From NCBI GenBank assembly GCA_021307315.1, contig JAJSPD010000047.1, positions 62,001 through 126,000 of the forward strand: a stretch of DNA of 64,000 bases, given 5' to 3'. Below the pieces are notes generated by a model, which was not told the DNA's origin, did not search any database, and worked only from the letters and a program-made list of their open reading frames with translations. The position numbers and the translations under genes are program-made. Positions 36,968-48,039 of this stretch are shown in pieces. Positions within the stretch are counted from its first letter, which is position 1. Each line of letters opens with the position of its first letter. The stretch comes from Bisporella sp. PMI_857 (Eukaryota > Ascomycota > Leotiomycetes > Helotiales > Helotiaceae).

Positions 36968-38300
36968 TATATTCGAAACTTTAGGGCAATGACACGCTGT
37001 AGAGTTCAAGAATGTTGGGTTGAACTAAACAGCGGTCTTCTTGAGGAGATATATACCATAGCACCCTGCATTTAAAAGACCATCACATATTTACTTTAGG
37101 AATAGCAGCCGAAGGTTTCCAGAACGACTCCATGAAACTAGTGCTGCGCCTACGAAATTGTGACCCATGACCATTTCAAGACATGCGCATTGAGATCAAC
37201 TTCTACTTGACCACCTTTGATGGCACCCACGCATTGAAATCACCCTGTAGATAGAAGTAGTGTAGCACAAAGGTAAACTCCGGATAAGCTAGTAGGCCCA
37301 TCCATTTTCCCATGTTAAACAGGGCTTGATACAACCATAGCAAAACATTCTGCATGTCCGTTGTACAAGGGACTCCAATCCATTCGTGAGAAATTATCTA
37401 CGCATCGCGGAAGTCGGAACTTCGCAATCCATACGGGATTTTTATTTGTAGTCAAGAAAGGTCACCCTCTAGGGGTCCCTGTTTTAACAATGTATCCATG
37501 GGCATAGGAGCGGAGGTGTTCCAAGTCCGGTCAGATTAATAGTGATTGAGCCCCAGAGCCATGATCTCCCATCGTAATTGCCAATCTTTGATTCCATTTA
37601 GCAAGGCACCTTGATCATATGCAATCTTCATAGTAGGATTCCGTCCAAGAGCCTTGGCTCCTACATTAGGGCTAGGACTCAAAAGAGGATGGGATGGGAA
37701 ATAGTTCTGCATCCTATGCATACAGTGCGGAGAAAAGAACGAGAGGATTTTGGATTGTGGCAATGTAATCACTATGAGGCTTCCCCCGGGGGAGGAGGTC
37801 TAAGATCTCTATTTGGATTTGTCTTACCGTATGCTTTACAAGAAGAACAATAACGAGTTCTAATAATAGTCCGTACCAGGATGCGGTGAGGTAGGTCTGG
37901 TCGTGGATAGCGAGCCTAGCGAGCCCTTTGTAATCCTGCATCGTATGTTCCTTGGCAAGCCCTTGGCCGTCACCATTGTTCTTTAGAACAGGAGGCCGAT
38001 TGAAGAGGCCTGCTTAGTGATTGATACGCGTCCTCCGTGGCGGAATTCGAATCAACGGATATTTTAATGCCTTAGGTACCGTCGCTGTAAGCCCAATGGC
38101 TAGCGTTGCTCCGAAGATCTGTAGATGCTGCAGGGGTATATCACCGAACTCATGGATGTGCGATTCGGAGTTATTTCATACGATATCAGTGATAGCGACC
38201 TACCTAGGTAGGTTTCCATCCTCGCACTTGGTAGCTTGTATGCTCTCAGGGGGCATAAGTCCTCATCAACTTGGTATGATTTTCTTCTGTGCTTTCAAGC
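36968..38300. other. Interval between two MFS genes, with coding-like remnants
   Basis: This is the divergent 5' side of both transporters. Apart from the minus-strand remnants listed separately, no feature is supported. Confidence 0.4.
37209..37941 (-). pseudogene. Coding-like relic fragments of an unidentified gene
   Basis: Three minus-strand open segments read like protein: MQDYKGLARLAIHDQTYLTA (37941 downwards) leading to LPRGKPHSDYIATIQNPLVL; then RNPTMKIAYDQGALLNGIKD up to 37536; then VPCTTDMQNVLLWLYQALFN to HYFYLQGDFNAW near 37209. They lie in different frames separated by stops. I do not recognise the family. It could be a multi-exon gene or a decayed one. Confidence 0.3.
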
Positions 38301-40006
38301 ATGTCGGGTAACCATAATGCAGAGGAGGCTTCATTGCGCGCGGAGCTCTGCAGAGTAGAGAGTGCTTTGGTAGGGAAGCACCTGGACGATACATCAATCT
38401 ACGGTTCTCCAGATCGAATGAACATAAGAGGCACCGAGGCTAGCAGGCTTCTAGTGAATGGCGACGGACCAAAAGCAGCCGATAATACCCAAGAGACGCC
38501 ACCGCCAGCAGGCAAGGAGACAAGCTATAATCTTGTGTGACCTCCCAAAACTTGATAGTCTTGATATTCCCACTGACGAGAATAGGTAACATGGGAGGCT
38601 CCCTATGACCCTGCAAATCCTAAGAACTGGACATGAGACAGAAATGGACCATCACCTTGATTACTTCATGTTACACCTTTCTCTCTGCAATTACAAGTTC
38701 TGTTGTATCTCCTACTATCCCAGACATAGCTGCTGATTTGGCGGTTACGGAAACCTTCATGCAGCAGATGACCATCACCATCTTCGTCATCGCTTATGCA
38801 GTTGGTCCCCTCTTCCTCGGACCGCTTTCTGAAGTCTATGGCCGTAAGATAGTCCTACAACTTGCGAACGTGAGTTTTCTTGCCTTCAATGCAGCTTGTG
38901 GGGCTTCCAGATCTACAGGACAGCTTATTGCCTTTCGCTTCCTGGCTAGATTAAGTGGTAGTGCTCCAATGGCTGTTGGAGGTGGGGTTCTCGCTGACGT
39001 CTGGCTTCCAGAGCAGCGCAGGCGTGCCATATCCATCTACAGTCTGATGCCTATCTTGGGACTAGCAGTTGGCCCTATTGCAGGAGGATTCGTCTCGCAG
39101 CACACTACCTGGCGCTGGGCGTATTATGAATGGTGTTGTTATTCTCCTTGGTATATTCTTTTTTTCGCGAGACCTACCCAGCAACCATCTTGAATAGAAT
39201 TGCCACGGCCGCCGCGCTGCCACAGGAAACTTGACCCTCCATACGGCTTACGATAATGGCATCACTCTCGGTCAAAGACTCCGCATTGCACACTCCAGGC
39301 CTTTTTGTCTCCTCTTCACGCAGCCGATTGTGCAGTGCCTCGACATTTACATGGCCTTTCTCTACAGCCTAACGTACCTCGTCCTCTCCACGTTCCCGGG
39401 CCTCTGGCGGGTACGATATGGTTTCTCGGAAAGCGGCTCCGTCTTACATTATATTGCCCCCGGAGTCAGTTTCTTTCTCGGTTCGCAGGTTAACGCGCTA
39501 TCTATAGACTATGTGTACGCCAGGCTTAAAGCACGTTCATCTACAAGCGTCGCTACCCCAGAGTTTCGAGTTCCACTCATGATCCCTGGTGCTTTTCTGG
39601 TGCCGATAGGCTTGTTAATATACGGCTGGAGCGCAGAACGTCTTGTGTTTTGGTTCTGGCCCGATCTCGGCATCGCAATTGTAAGTCTAGGTATGATCAT
39701 TGTCTTTCAGAGTCTGCAGGCCTATATTGTGGATGCATACGCATTGTATGTGGCGAGTGCGCTAGCCGCTATAACCGTGCTTAGGAGTCTGGCGGGTTCG
39801 GCCTGCCCCTGTTTGCTCCAGAGATGTACGAGAAATCGGGCTACGGCTGGGGAAATACGCTATTGGCAACTCTAGGCATGGTGCTTGGCTGGCCGGCGCC
39901 AGCACTTTTGTGGAAATATGGGGAGTGGTTGAGAAATAGAAGTCAGTACGCAACTGGGGAAGATGGAGGCGAAGAAGCGGGAAGGAATAATATAAATTCA
40001 AATTAG
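38301..40006 (+). pseudogene. DHA1-type MFS multidrug transporter with several frameshifts
   Basis: Exon 1 begins ATGTCGGGTAACC at 38301 and ends 38534. Exon 2 begins VTWEAPYDPANPKNW at 38586. The first break follows at 38631-38636 (ACATGA) and the frame resumes as MRQKWTITLITSCYTFLSAI. Family motifs: TIFVIAYAVGPLFLGPLSEVYGRK (motif A type), WLPEQRRRAIS, and the helix GPIAGGFVSQ. Breaks recur near 39130 (after WRWAYY), near 39172 (GIFF then ETYPATIL in another frame), near 39230 (before NLTLHTAYDNG) and near 39797 (before FGLPLFAPEMYEK). Each looks like a loss of about one base. At least four independent frameshifts make it a clear pseudogene of a roughly 520-residue proton antiporter for drugs or metabolites. 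The end, TAG, is at 40004-40006. Confidence 0.8.
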
Positions 40007-40674
40007 ACTCTCTACAGGTGTGAACCGATGACAATGTTTGGATATGGCATGTGGGTTTATGAAGTAATAAACAGAGCCTAAAGCTGGTAAATTATAACAA
40101 GATAGCCATCGCAAAGCAAAAGCGGAATGACTGACAATATATATTTCAATTGTTATTCAGCATACAAATTTCCCGTAATATGCCACTGAATTCTTATACA
40201 CTAGTGCCTATATAAGCTTGAAGGATACGATAGAAAGCCTTAGCATTCAGTGAATACTCATACTTTAGAGGCTAAAATATAAGGACACGGCGGAAACCAC
40301 AATATTAATAATTTCAAAGCCAGAAAAAGTCAAAGGCGTCGACCAGTCGTGATGAAAGTCAACAGGAATCACTTACTTATACACGGAACCAAAGCCTGGA
40401 ATCCAGATCATCTTGAATGGTCTTCCTTGAAATCCGAGAGGAATTCCTTTATAATCTATCTTTAATATAGAATTCCACTAATGATTGATAACGCCGATTT
40501 GGGCTCTCATGCAGTGTGTGAGTTGGAGTTTACAGCGGCTTGGTTGCAAAACTTAAGGCCACGGGAGGCGGGTAAAGCAAGTCTTTCATTCTTTAAGCTG
40601 CAAATATTAGCCACATCATTCTATAAATAACGTAGTCATATAGTCTGTCAAAATCTTTCGTCAAATATATGGTC
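40007..40674. other. AT-rich gap
   Basis: No gene seen. Lies between the 3' ends of the convergent MFS and CYP505 relics. Confidence 0.5.
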
Positions 40675-43422
40675 TCAGCCAAAGATATCGACTGCGAACC
40701 TCTTGCTTCCAACCGTTTTAAACCAAACTTCTGCCTCTTGCCTTCCCACACCTTTCAGTTCTTCGTAAGCCCTAGTTACCCCATCTCTGATCCCATCACA
40801 TATCTTTCTGCTGCCACAGACGTATATCCTTCCACCTGTTTTGAAAAGCTCCACCACTTTCGTTCTTTCCTTCCAAATGCGCTCTTGGACATAGGCGCAA
40901 CCATCACTCTTGTCCATAGCTTGGCTGAAAGTATAGTAAACTTTGACAGCTCCGGCAGATACCCATGTCTTAATCTCTTCCTCGTATAAGAGATCCCGTT
41001 CTAGGTGTCGGCAGCCAACGAAGAGAAGAGCTGGGGCGAGCCTTTCCCCAGTTTTGAGGAGCTCAACACGGTGCTGCACGAAACCACGGAACGGCGCAAT
41101 ACCAGAACCTGCACATGGCATGACAATGGGTTTGGCCTCTGCCTCCTCCATAGTAGGCGGGCGGAACCTAGCTACACCGCTTTGTACACTAACACCGATC
41201 TTGTCGGGGTTCAAGGTCGCAAAGAAACATGGAGGCGGCCCCCAAGATTGCTAGGGCGACTCCTGTAAGGTTGCAGTGTTGTGGACGGTAAAGGTCAAAC
41301 TGCAGGTGGATGGATCTTGAAGCGGAGATGACGAAATGCTATACAGGCGTGGACGTAGAGGCGGAAGCATGGCGAGGTAAGCACCAAAGGATAAATTCGA
41401 CGTCGGGTAAAGAGTTAATAGATCGAACACGGTAGTTCGGGATGCGAGGACTTCGGAAGGCGTAAGAGCACGAAGGGTGTTAGCTTCAGATTGGCTACTT
41501 GTCGATTTAACCAGATTTAGTATGTTTTTCTCTGTGGCCGGCTGATTGAGCTCGACATTTGATGACAGTAAATTGTAGATAGTTTGGCCGGAAGGCAAGC
41601 CCTTGCTTGGTTCCGATTTCAAGATGATTGTAGCCTCCAAGGCTAGGCCAAAGTGAGATATAATACGTTTGACGAGTTTGTGGGGGTTGGTTAGGAGGAT
41701 GGCCAGATGGTCACCAGTTTGGTACGTCGTATTCGGCGGCAGCTCAATCTCAATGTGGCGCTTTCCGGGCTCGCTGGTAGCTGTGAGGAGCTTATTTAAT
41801 TTCACCGTAGCATGCTTTGTTTCATCATGAAGCTCCACTGATGGACTATTTTTAATGATTTCAATGTCAAAGCCTTCTGTATCAGGAACTTCGAACTCTT
41901 GCACACTGAAATTCTTCTTAAGTGCTGGCCAGAATTCCTTTGAAGCCCACCCATCAAAATCATTGAACACGCCATTGTTTGCGGCATCAGACAAGCCTCT
42001 TGGAGCAACAGGAACGCTGCCGCATCTCGTTAGCTACTGGTTGATCATTATTGGCGCTTTTTGATAAGATTCAGTCCATTCTCCTAGATTCGTTAGTGTA
42101 TGTAGAACGACTTTGAATCCGGGAGAAAGTAGCTAATTCGTACTGTTACCACAACCAAACATGGCATGCTTGGTGCCCGTAAGAGCTAAATCCTCAAGGG
42201 AATTCAACCATTTCACAAAATAACCAGCATTGTCAGGCGGCTCGCTTTCGTAGCTAGATGTGATGATGGCTATCAGCGAGTTATTTGGAAGGCGTCCTGT
42301 CGCAGTGTTTAAGTTATCAACAGTGGCATTAAACCCATGCATTAATACTTCACTTGCCAAAGCGTGGGCCAAAGTTCGACAGGTGCCAGTGTTAGACCCA
42401 TAGTATATGCGCATTGACCTAAGGTTTAGGGATTTTGATGATGAAACGCCGACGCTCTCGGCCACATTGTCTTTCGGCAAGATCTTGCTAGCTACTTCGT
42501 AGGTGCTCCAGAGTCGCTTCTCAAGGGCAACAGGATCTAACCCGGGTCGAAGCCTTCCGTGCATGAAGAAGCCCTTGGGTTTGGCCGTGAGAGTTGTGAG
42601 TATCTGCAGTTTGTAATCGGGATCGTACGCTTGAAACTCAAAGTTCTGCAGAAGCATGGTGAGAATGATATGAGATTCCTGAAAAGTAAATGCTCTGCCT
42701 ATGCAACCTCGAGCGCCATTGCCAAAAGGCTATACAATATAAGCAATCTTAAACGAGACTTAAAGTTGTTGCATGTGTTTTGCTTACCTTCCATGTACTA
42801 GGGGGCAGTTTCTTGAATTGCTCATCAAGCATTCTCTCCGGCTTATAAACCCCAGCATCCTCGCCATAAATGGGGGGATCAGCATGAAGCTTGTATCGCG
42901 GAAGAGTTAGTGAAGGGCCAATCTCAGAACAGTTGAAAGGAGCAGTTCTGGTTTTGAAGTTTGAAAGGAAACTTCTGAAGTTATCACTTCCTTCCAAAAT
43001 TCAGAGCAAAGTGCCTCGTCGAACATTTTCCGTATTTCTATTTTTCCGAATGAAGGCATTAGGATACGGTGCGCGATTCCCCAACTCTCCTCTCCATGAA
43101 ACGCAGTGAAAAGTCCGCTTCCTGCCCCATTTCTAACTTCGGCAAGACCTCCCCCTACGTATTTGGAGAACCTCTTTCCGTCTAGAATCTCGTCTGCTAT
43201 TTCATACTAGAGATATAGATTACGGGCAAAGATCCTGGAGTAGGTTGGAGTTTGTATATTCGTCCCGTGATAGATTAGCGTTGGCCCAATCTTCGTATCC
43301 GGTCAGCCTCCACCATATTTGTCTATCATGTGACTATGGGTAGCGTCCATATTGGCCAAATCGACCTTTAGCATATTACCAATAAATGGCCATTCTGGCA
43401 ATTTTGGTATTTTGATTCCCAT
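40675..43422 (-). pseudogene. CYP505-type P450:reductase fusion, internally deleted and interrupted
   Basis: N-terminus at 43422: MGIKIPKLPEWPFIGNMLKV, then degraded sequence with stops, then FSKYVGGGLAEVRNGAGSGL and AHRILMPSFGKIEIRKMFDE. The frame then jumps near 43000 directly to [20 protein letters not shown], so about 230-260 residues including the I-helix and ExxR are missing. The heme-ligand motif PFGNGARGCIGRAF (42690-42729) is intact. The reductase follows: FMN motif IYYGSNTGTCRTLAHALA, the FAD motif RPRLYSISSSPL, and the NADPH motifs PCAGSGIAPFRGF and LFVGCRHLERDLLYEEE. In-frame TAGs interrupt the reductase at 42034-42036 and 41251-41253. Intact CYP505 enzymes are self-sufficient subterminal fatty-acid hydroxylases of about 1,050-1,100 residues. 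The copy cannot make a working P450. Confidence 0.85.
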
Positions 43423-43788
43423 GGCGGTGTCTAGGTCTCCAAAGCTATTCGCAAGTGAGAGTGCAATAGTGGAAGTCGTCGTTGCTAAGCATTTGGTGGT
43501 AGCTTGGCTACAGTATATAGTTTATGACCTTACTAGCCTGCTTAGCTGACGGAAGACGAGACACCGATGTATACAGCATTGGTTTTCTAAGCCACGTACG
43601 CGTTCGGTAATATATTCGACATTCGGCATTATACGAAAGAAAAAATTACCTCCGACCCTACTAGTCAAACTTACTAATTGAACTTGGCTATTAATTTCTC
43701 ACTAGTTTTTTGCCATTTCCACTATTTCAAGCAAGAATAGTAGGGAGATCAGGTGGGAACAGGATTTTTACTGGACTAACATAGTACC
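43423..43788. other. Gap between the CYP505 relic and the regulator relic
   Basis: About 365 bp between the two minus-strand relics. No feature seen. Confidence 0.4.
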
Positions 43789-45852
43789 TCAGTCCATCTC
43801 CAAGAACCAACCATTATTTCCAAATATGTCCAGCTCAGTCCCATCAAACACATGATTTGCGAGATCCTGTAACGCGGTATTTTCCATTCTAATGGGCAAA
43901 GCGCCGCCGCATGTTGGATTACTCGACACCTCTCGCAGCCACCAGTAAGCATCAAAAACCACACTCACCGCCAGACGGCCTCGAACCTTCAAGGGCCACC
44001 ACAACATGCCGTCGACGTTTTTATATATCTTCTCCGACGACCACAATCGCGAGTACGCTGCTCCAACCTTTGCGGGTACATCATTGTTGCGGACTGATAT
44101 TCGTTTACTGAGATTGATCGCAGTGAATACGGCTCTGGTGCCGACACCCGCATCAAGGTAGTCCAGAACAGGACCCTTAAGCAGCTTTATGACGATGGTG
44201 ATTGCCGATAAAAAAACACCTGCGAAGACGAAATATGGGGAGTACGTCACTAAACTATACATTTCACTAAGCTTCACTATCTCCTCAATGACAGAGACCG
44301 CAGCTGCGAAAAGTTGCATCAGATCCACCATGCTGTCAACATCACAGTCACAGTAGAGATGGAGTAACCGGAGTTGAAGAAACGCAAGAGCCAAATGCAG
44401 ATCATCCAGATCTCCTACCGATGTATCAGCACCTGAATACTACCTGACATCCATGTGATTGATGTTTGAGCATCAGCACGATGTAAGCTCACCTATAAAT
44501 CGCCTAAACAGGTGCCCAATGCTTTTGATTTGGGATTCTGAGGCATAGATAACTGCTTTGATGGCTTTCCTTTGTACCGTCTCTTCCTTCTCTAGTCCCA
44601 ACTGAGACAGACTCGATAGTGCTTTGGCAACAGTGGCCAAAGCCTTGCCACGCAAGCATGTTGTGGATGCAAGAAACCTCGTGCTCGACTCATACTCCCA
44701 AGGACTGTCTGTATGTTGAACATCTAGCAATATGCCGCTCAGTGTCATGGCGCTTATAAGTATATTGTCAACTCCAGTATTACTGCTTAAGAAAGCCACT
44801 TACCTCTGATACAATATTAGAGCCTGTGCCCGTACATTCGCTCTAATCCTCGCTTGTTCAGTATCGGGCGGATCAGAGTCGGAGTCCATTCTAATAAATA
44901 GTTGAAGTCTATCAAGGCGGATACGTAAGGCTAAATAAAAGACGACACCACTCAAAAGAAAAGAGATGCTCGAGTACAGGGTCTTTCGACTGTTATATGC
45001 CAGGTGCATATCAATATCAGGCCTTCTAAGGTCGGAACCATTGACTCAGCATCTGTGTGTAGAGAAAGTAGCGCAAGACGTGTCACGAGAGGCGTAATCC
45101 GGTCAAACAATGTCGAGTCCTCAATGAGTCTCCTTGAACCGATTGCAACGACAGCCTAAAATTTTAGAGGCGATTCTTTGTGGCAAGAGTCTGGTATAGG
45201 CAGAGTCGCTAATATTGGTATCACGGACAGGTAGTGATCTTTGAATCTGATGGTATTCTTTAGTCACGACCAACATGCTTGTGACATTTATAATGGCAAC
45301 GATGGATAAACTTGCTGTTGGAAGCAAGCTTCGACAATTTTACCCTCTACTCGAACACCGTCAAGGATTCTACCGGCAACTTAGTTAGAGGGCTAGTATA
45401 TAGAAACCGATTAACAAGGCAGAATCTAGAAATGGCTTCAGAAGTTGATTGCAAAAAGTATAATTTGAAATTGCTTTTACTTACTGAGATGACACACGAG
45501 ATTGAGACATGTCTGCTAAGATGGGCTGCGATACTAAGCCTGGTTGAGATGTGGTGTGACCGAGTGAAGACAAGTCCATGTTGTTTCTTGCTGGTTTAGG
45601 GACCAAAGAGCTTTTGGATTCAGCTGACAAATTTGAGAGAGACGTAGACATTTCACTGGTATTTTTATGCGGAGCCATGGACTCTCTCAGTCGACCTTTG
45701 GGCACTATGCACTCGGCTTTGAGCCTCTTACACCGTGAACAAGGCTAGGATAGGTTGAGATGAGCATCGCACCGAAGCTTCTGCGATCGACAACGTTTGC
45801 AGGACGACCGCTTCTCTGCACGAGGCTTGCGCACGCTACCAGTACGGATCAT
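43789..45852 (-). pseudogene. Zn2Cys6 transcription factor with TAG inside the zinc cluster
   Basis: ATG at 45852 (MIRTGSVRKPRAEKRSSCKR). The binuclear cluster reads SCKRCRSQKLRCDAHLNLS, then TAG (45745-45747), then PCSRCKRLKAEC in the same frame, so all six cysteines are present but a stop lies in the loop. Downstream are parts of the fungal regulator middle region: LFDRITPLVTRLALLSLHT and LEGLILICTW, followed by a frameshift near 45010 into SSISFLLSGVVFYLALRIRL. The C-terminal part is 43789-44394, ending LDIFGNNGWFLEMD. Such proteins bind CGG half-sites and often control neighbouring clusters. With a stop in the DNA-binding domain and at least one frameshift it is very probably dead. Confidence 0.72.
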
Positions 45853-46307
45853 GATTATGTATCAAGTAATAGAGCCAAGATGAATATAAGGAAGTTTGAA
45901 TCTAGACACAAACTGGTGAGGTGGGAAAAAGACCCGTAAATCAGCAATCTACCTATAGGCGAGGAGCGGCCCGTGCTGTTGTAATTTGTAGACCTAAGAT
46001 GGATTGAGCACTATCACGATTGCTCAAATGCAATTCCTAACAAGCGATTCGATACCTCGAGTAGTAGAGGTGGTGGAGTAACAAATTACGAAGCAGCACG
46101 GCCAAAATAAGCTCCGGGAGGCGTGGCTTGGGGTGGATGGAGCGGCACGGTCGATCAGTGGGCATCACACCCGAGCTTGGCAACCCAATTTTGCACAAGC
46201 ATGAAGTCATCCTTTCTCAGAAGACTTCGCCACAACACAATGTTCATCCTCTACAAGTGGTCTTGAATACGGCATACTGATCTATTCTATTCTATCATCT
46301 CCTCAAT
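45853..46307. other. Intergenic
   Basis: Between the regulator relic and the dehydrogenase 3' end. No feature supported. Confidence 0.4.
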
Positions 46308-47445
46308 TCATGCGGCATCAATCTCAATAACAATCTTTTGAGCGCTCACTCCAATATCTCTCAGCCTGTCAATGCCATCTTGCACCTTGGATAGTCCTCC
46401 TTTGATGATGAATGGCTCAGGCTTCGCCTGGAATTTCCCAGCAGCCAGCGCTTCAGGCAGATATTTTCTAAAGATAGCGTCTCCGATGTGCTGATTCAAG
46501 ATTCCTGGATCTATGCCATTCACAACAATCATTTGGATACCCTCGGGAGCCTCTACCTGTGGCCATCTCAAAGTGACGAGCCGGCCGCCACCGATACCGG
46601 CTAAAATGGTAGCGCAGGCACTTTGAGCAGCAGGAATGGATATACTATCCAATACCATATCTCCGGGTTTCAAAACCGCCAAGATCTTCTTCACAACATC
46701 TGGATCTTTGTGATCGAAAACCTGCTCTGCCCCGAGATTCTTGACGTACTCGAAGTTGGCTTTACCGGCTGTGGTGATCACGCGCACGCCAGAGGCGACA
46801 GCAAGTTGGATGGCAGAGGAACCACAGGAAGAACTTCCGCCCCAGATCAAAATTGTCTTGCCGGTCGGCTTCGGGTTGAGGGAAGGGAAAGGGAGAGCGA
46901 ATTGGACGTAGAGTGCCGATGCCGCGGTATCAGTGGCTAGTGGAAGTACGGCTGCGTTTGCTAAAGGAAGGGAGTCCGGAATAGGAGCGACGAGGACTTC
47001 TCGACAAGTACTGTAGCGCTGGAAACCGGCGTTTTGAGCTTTTTGGGTGATGAGACTGTCGCAATGCCTTTTCAGAAGTATTAGCATAATTGAAGTGAAA
47101 AGAGAGAAGGCAAAAACATGCCCAAGAACTCGATCCCCAATTTTGAAGCGAGTAACGTTGGAACCGAGCTGCGCAACCGTGCCTGCGACATCAGTGCCGA
47201 ATATCCAGGGATATTTGACCTCAAAGTATGGGTGATCTTGCATCTAGGTATTTGTGTTAGGTCCTAATGCTGATAGCAACGGAATGGATTCGTACTATCC
47301 AGTCTGTTGGATTGACGGCTGCATACGCAACTTTGATCACAACTTCATTTGCCGAAGGCTTTGGATCCGGACCTGGACCAACATTGAGAGACCTTATTCC
47401 GGGTCCTGGCGCCCATGCTGCTTCATTCTTTAGGGTCGATGACAT
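46308..47445 (-). CDS. Zinc-independent medium-chain dehydrogenase/enoyl reductase (toxD-like)
   Basis: Exons 47296-47445, 47122-47243 and 46308-47067 total 1032 nt (343 residues). An NADPH-dependent oxidoreductase of the MDR superfamily; many fungal members are trans-acting enoyl reductases or tailoring enzymes in metabolite clusters (role here inferred). Landmarks: VVIKVAYAAVNPTDW, the GroES-like WIFGTDVAGTVAQLGSNVTR with FKIGDRVLGH, then LPLATDTAASALY, the Rossmann motif ILIWGGSSSCGSSAIQLA, and VVNGIDPG near the end. No zinc-ligand cysteine pattern is seen. The second intron (47068-47121, 54 bp) has a GC donor (GCATGT) and an AAAAG acceptor. Left unspliced, it would insert 18 residues without a stop; spliced, it gives the conserved VLGHCDSL. 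The gene looks intact amid damaged neighbours. Confidence 0.85.
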
Positions 47446-48039
47446 TTTGAGTTGACGTAAGATAAATTTGAAGGTTGGGTTGTGATGGTTGTAGGGAATG
47501 AATGAGGTTGAGCAGATCCGAGGGAGCGACTATTATATACTTATTTGATGAGCTAAGATGGAAGAGCCTAAAGGCTCACATGAATGATTTATCATGTAGT
47601 TGATCTTCATAATTTCTAACGATCTCATGGATTACCGTTGGTGTAGCTGAACTGCCTTTCAAATTTCCGAGTGTGCCCCCCTAAGAGCTGTCGTTTGATA
47701 GGCAATTCGCACTTGATCTTTAGTGTCTGAAGGAATCCCGTCGTTGTGAGCTAAAATTGTCCGTAGTCCTGACATAATTAGCACCAGGCAAATGGCTTCG
47801 CTTAGCAGAATAGGGGCTTAGAAACGATTGAAGCTAGTGGTCTTGGCAAATCTGACGGAGATCCGTGAAACAATTACAAATCTCTCCTGGTCGACTCAAC
47901 CAGCCTCATAGCGTCCGGAGTTGTGTGCGACTTTTTTAAGCCTAAAGTACCTAATGCCAAAGACACAATGAATGCCAGGTTTGCATGCAGTGTTTGCTCG
48001 AAGTGCTTCGATAACAGTTGGTCGGTAAATCCCCGCCGA
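47446..48039. other. Divergent promoter region of dehydrogenase and second Zn2Cys6 regulator
   Basis: The dehydrogenase reads left and the regulator right from here. No specific sites assigned. The first exon of the regulator may lie in this stretch. Confidence 0.4.

Noticed and set aside
38031..38060. Possible tRNA T-loop (AATTCGAATC)
   Set aside because: No matching acceptor stem, anticodon arm or D-arm around it.
24405..45747. TAG recoded as a sense codon
   Set aside because: TAG is the natural terminator of intact genes here (asparaginase at 10075-10077, glycogen synthase at 21238-21240), so genome-wide recoding does not fit.
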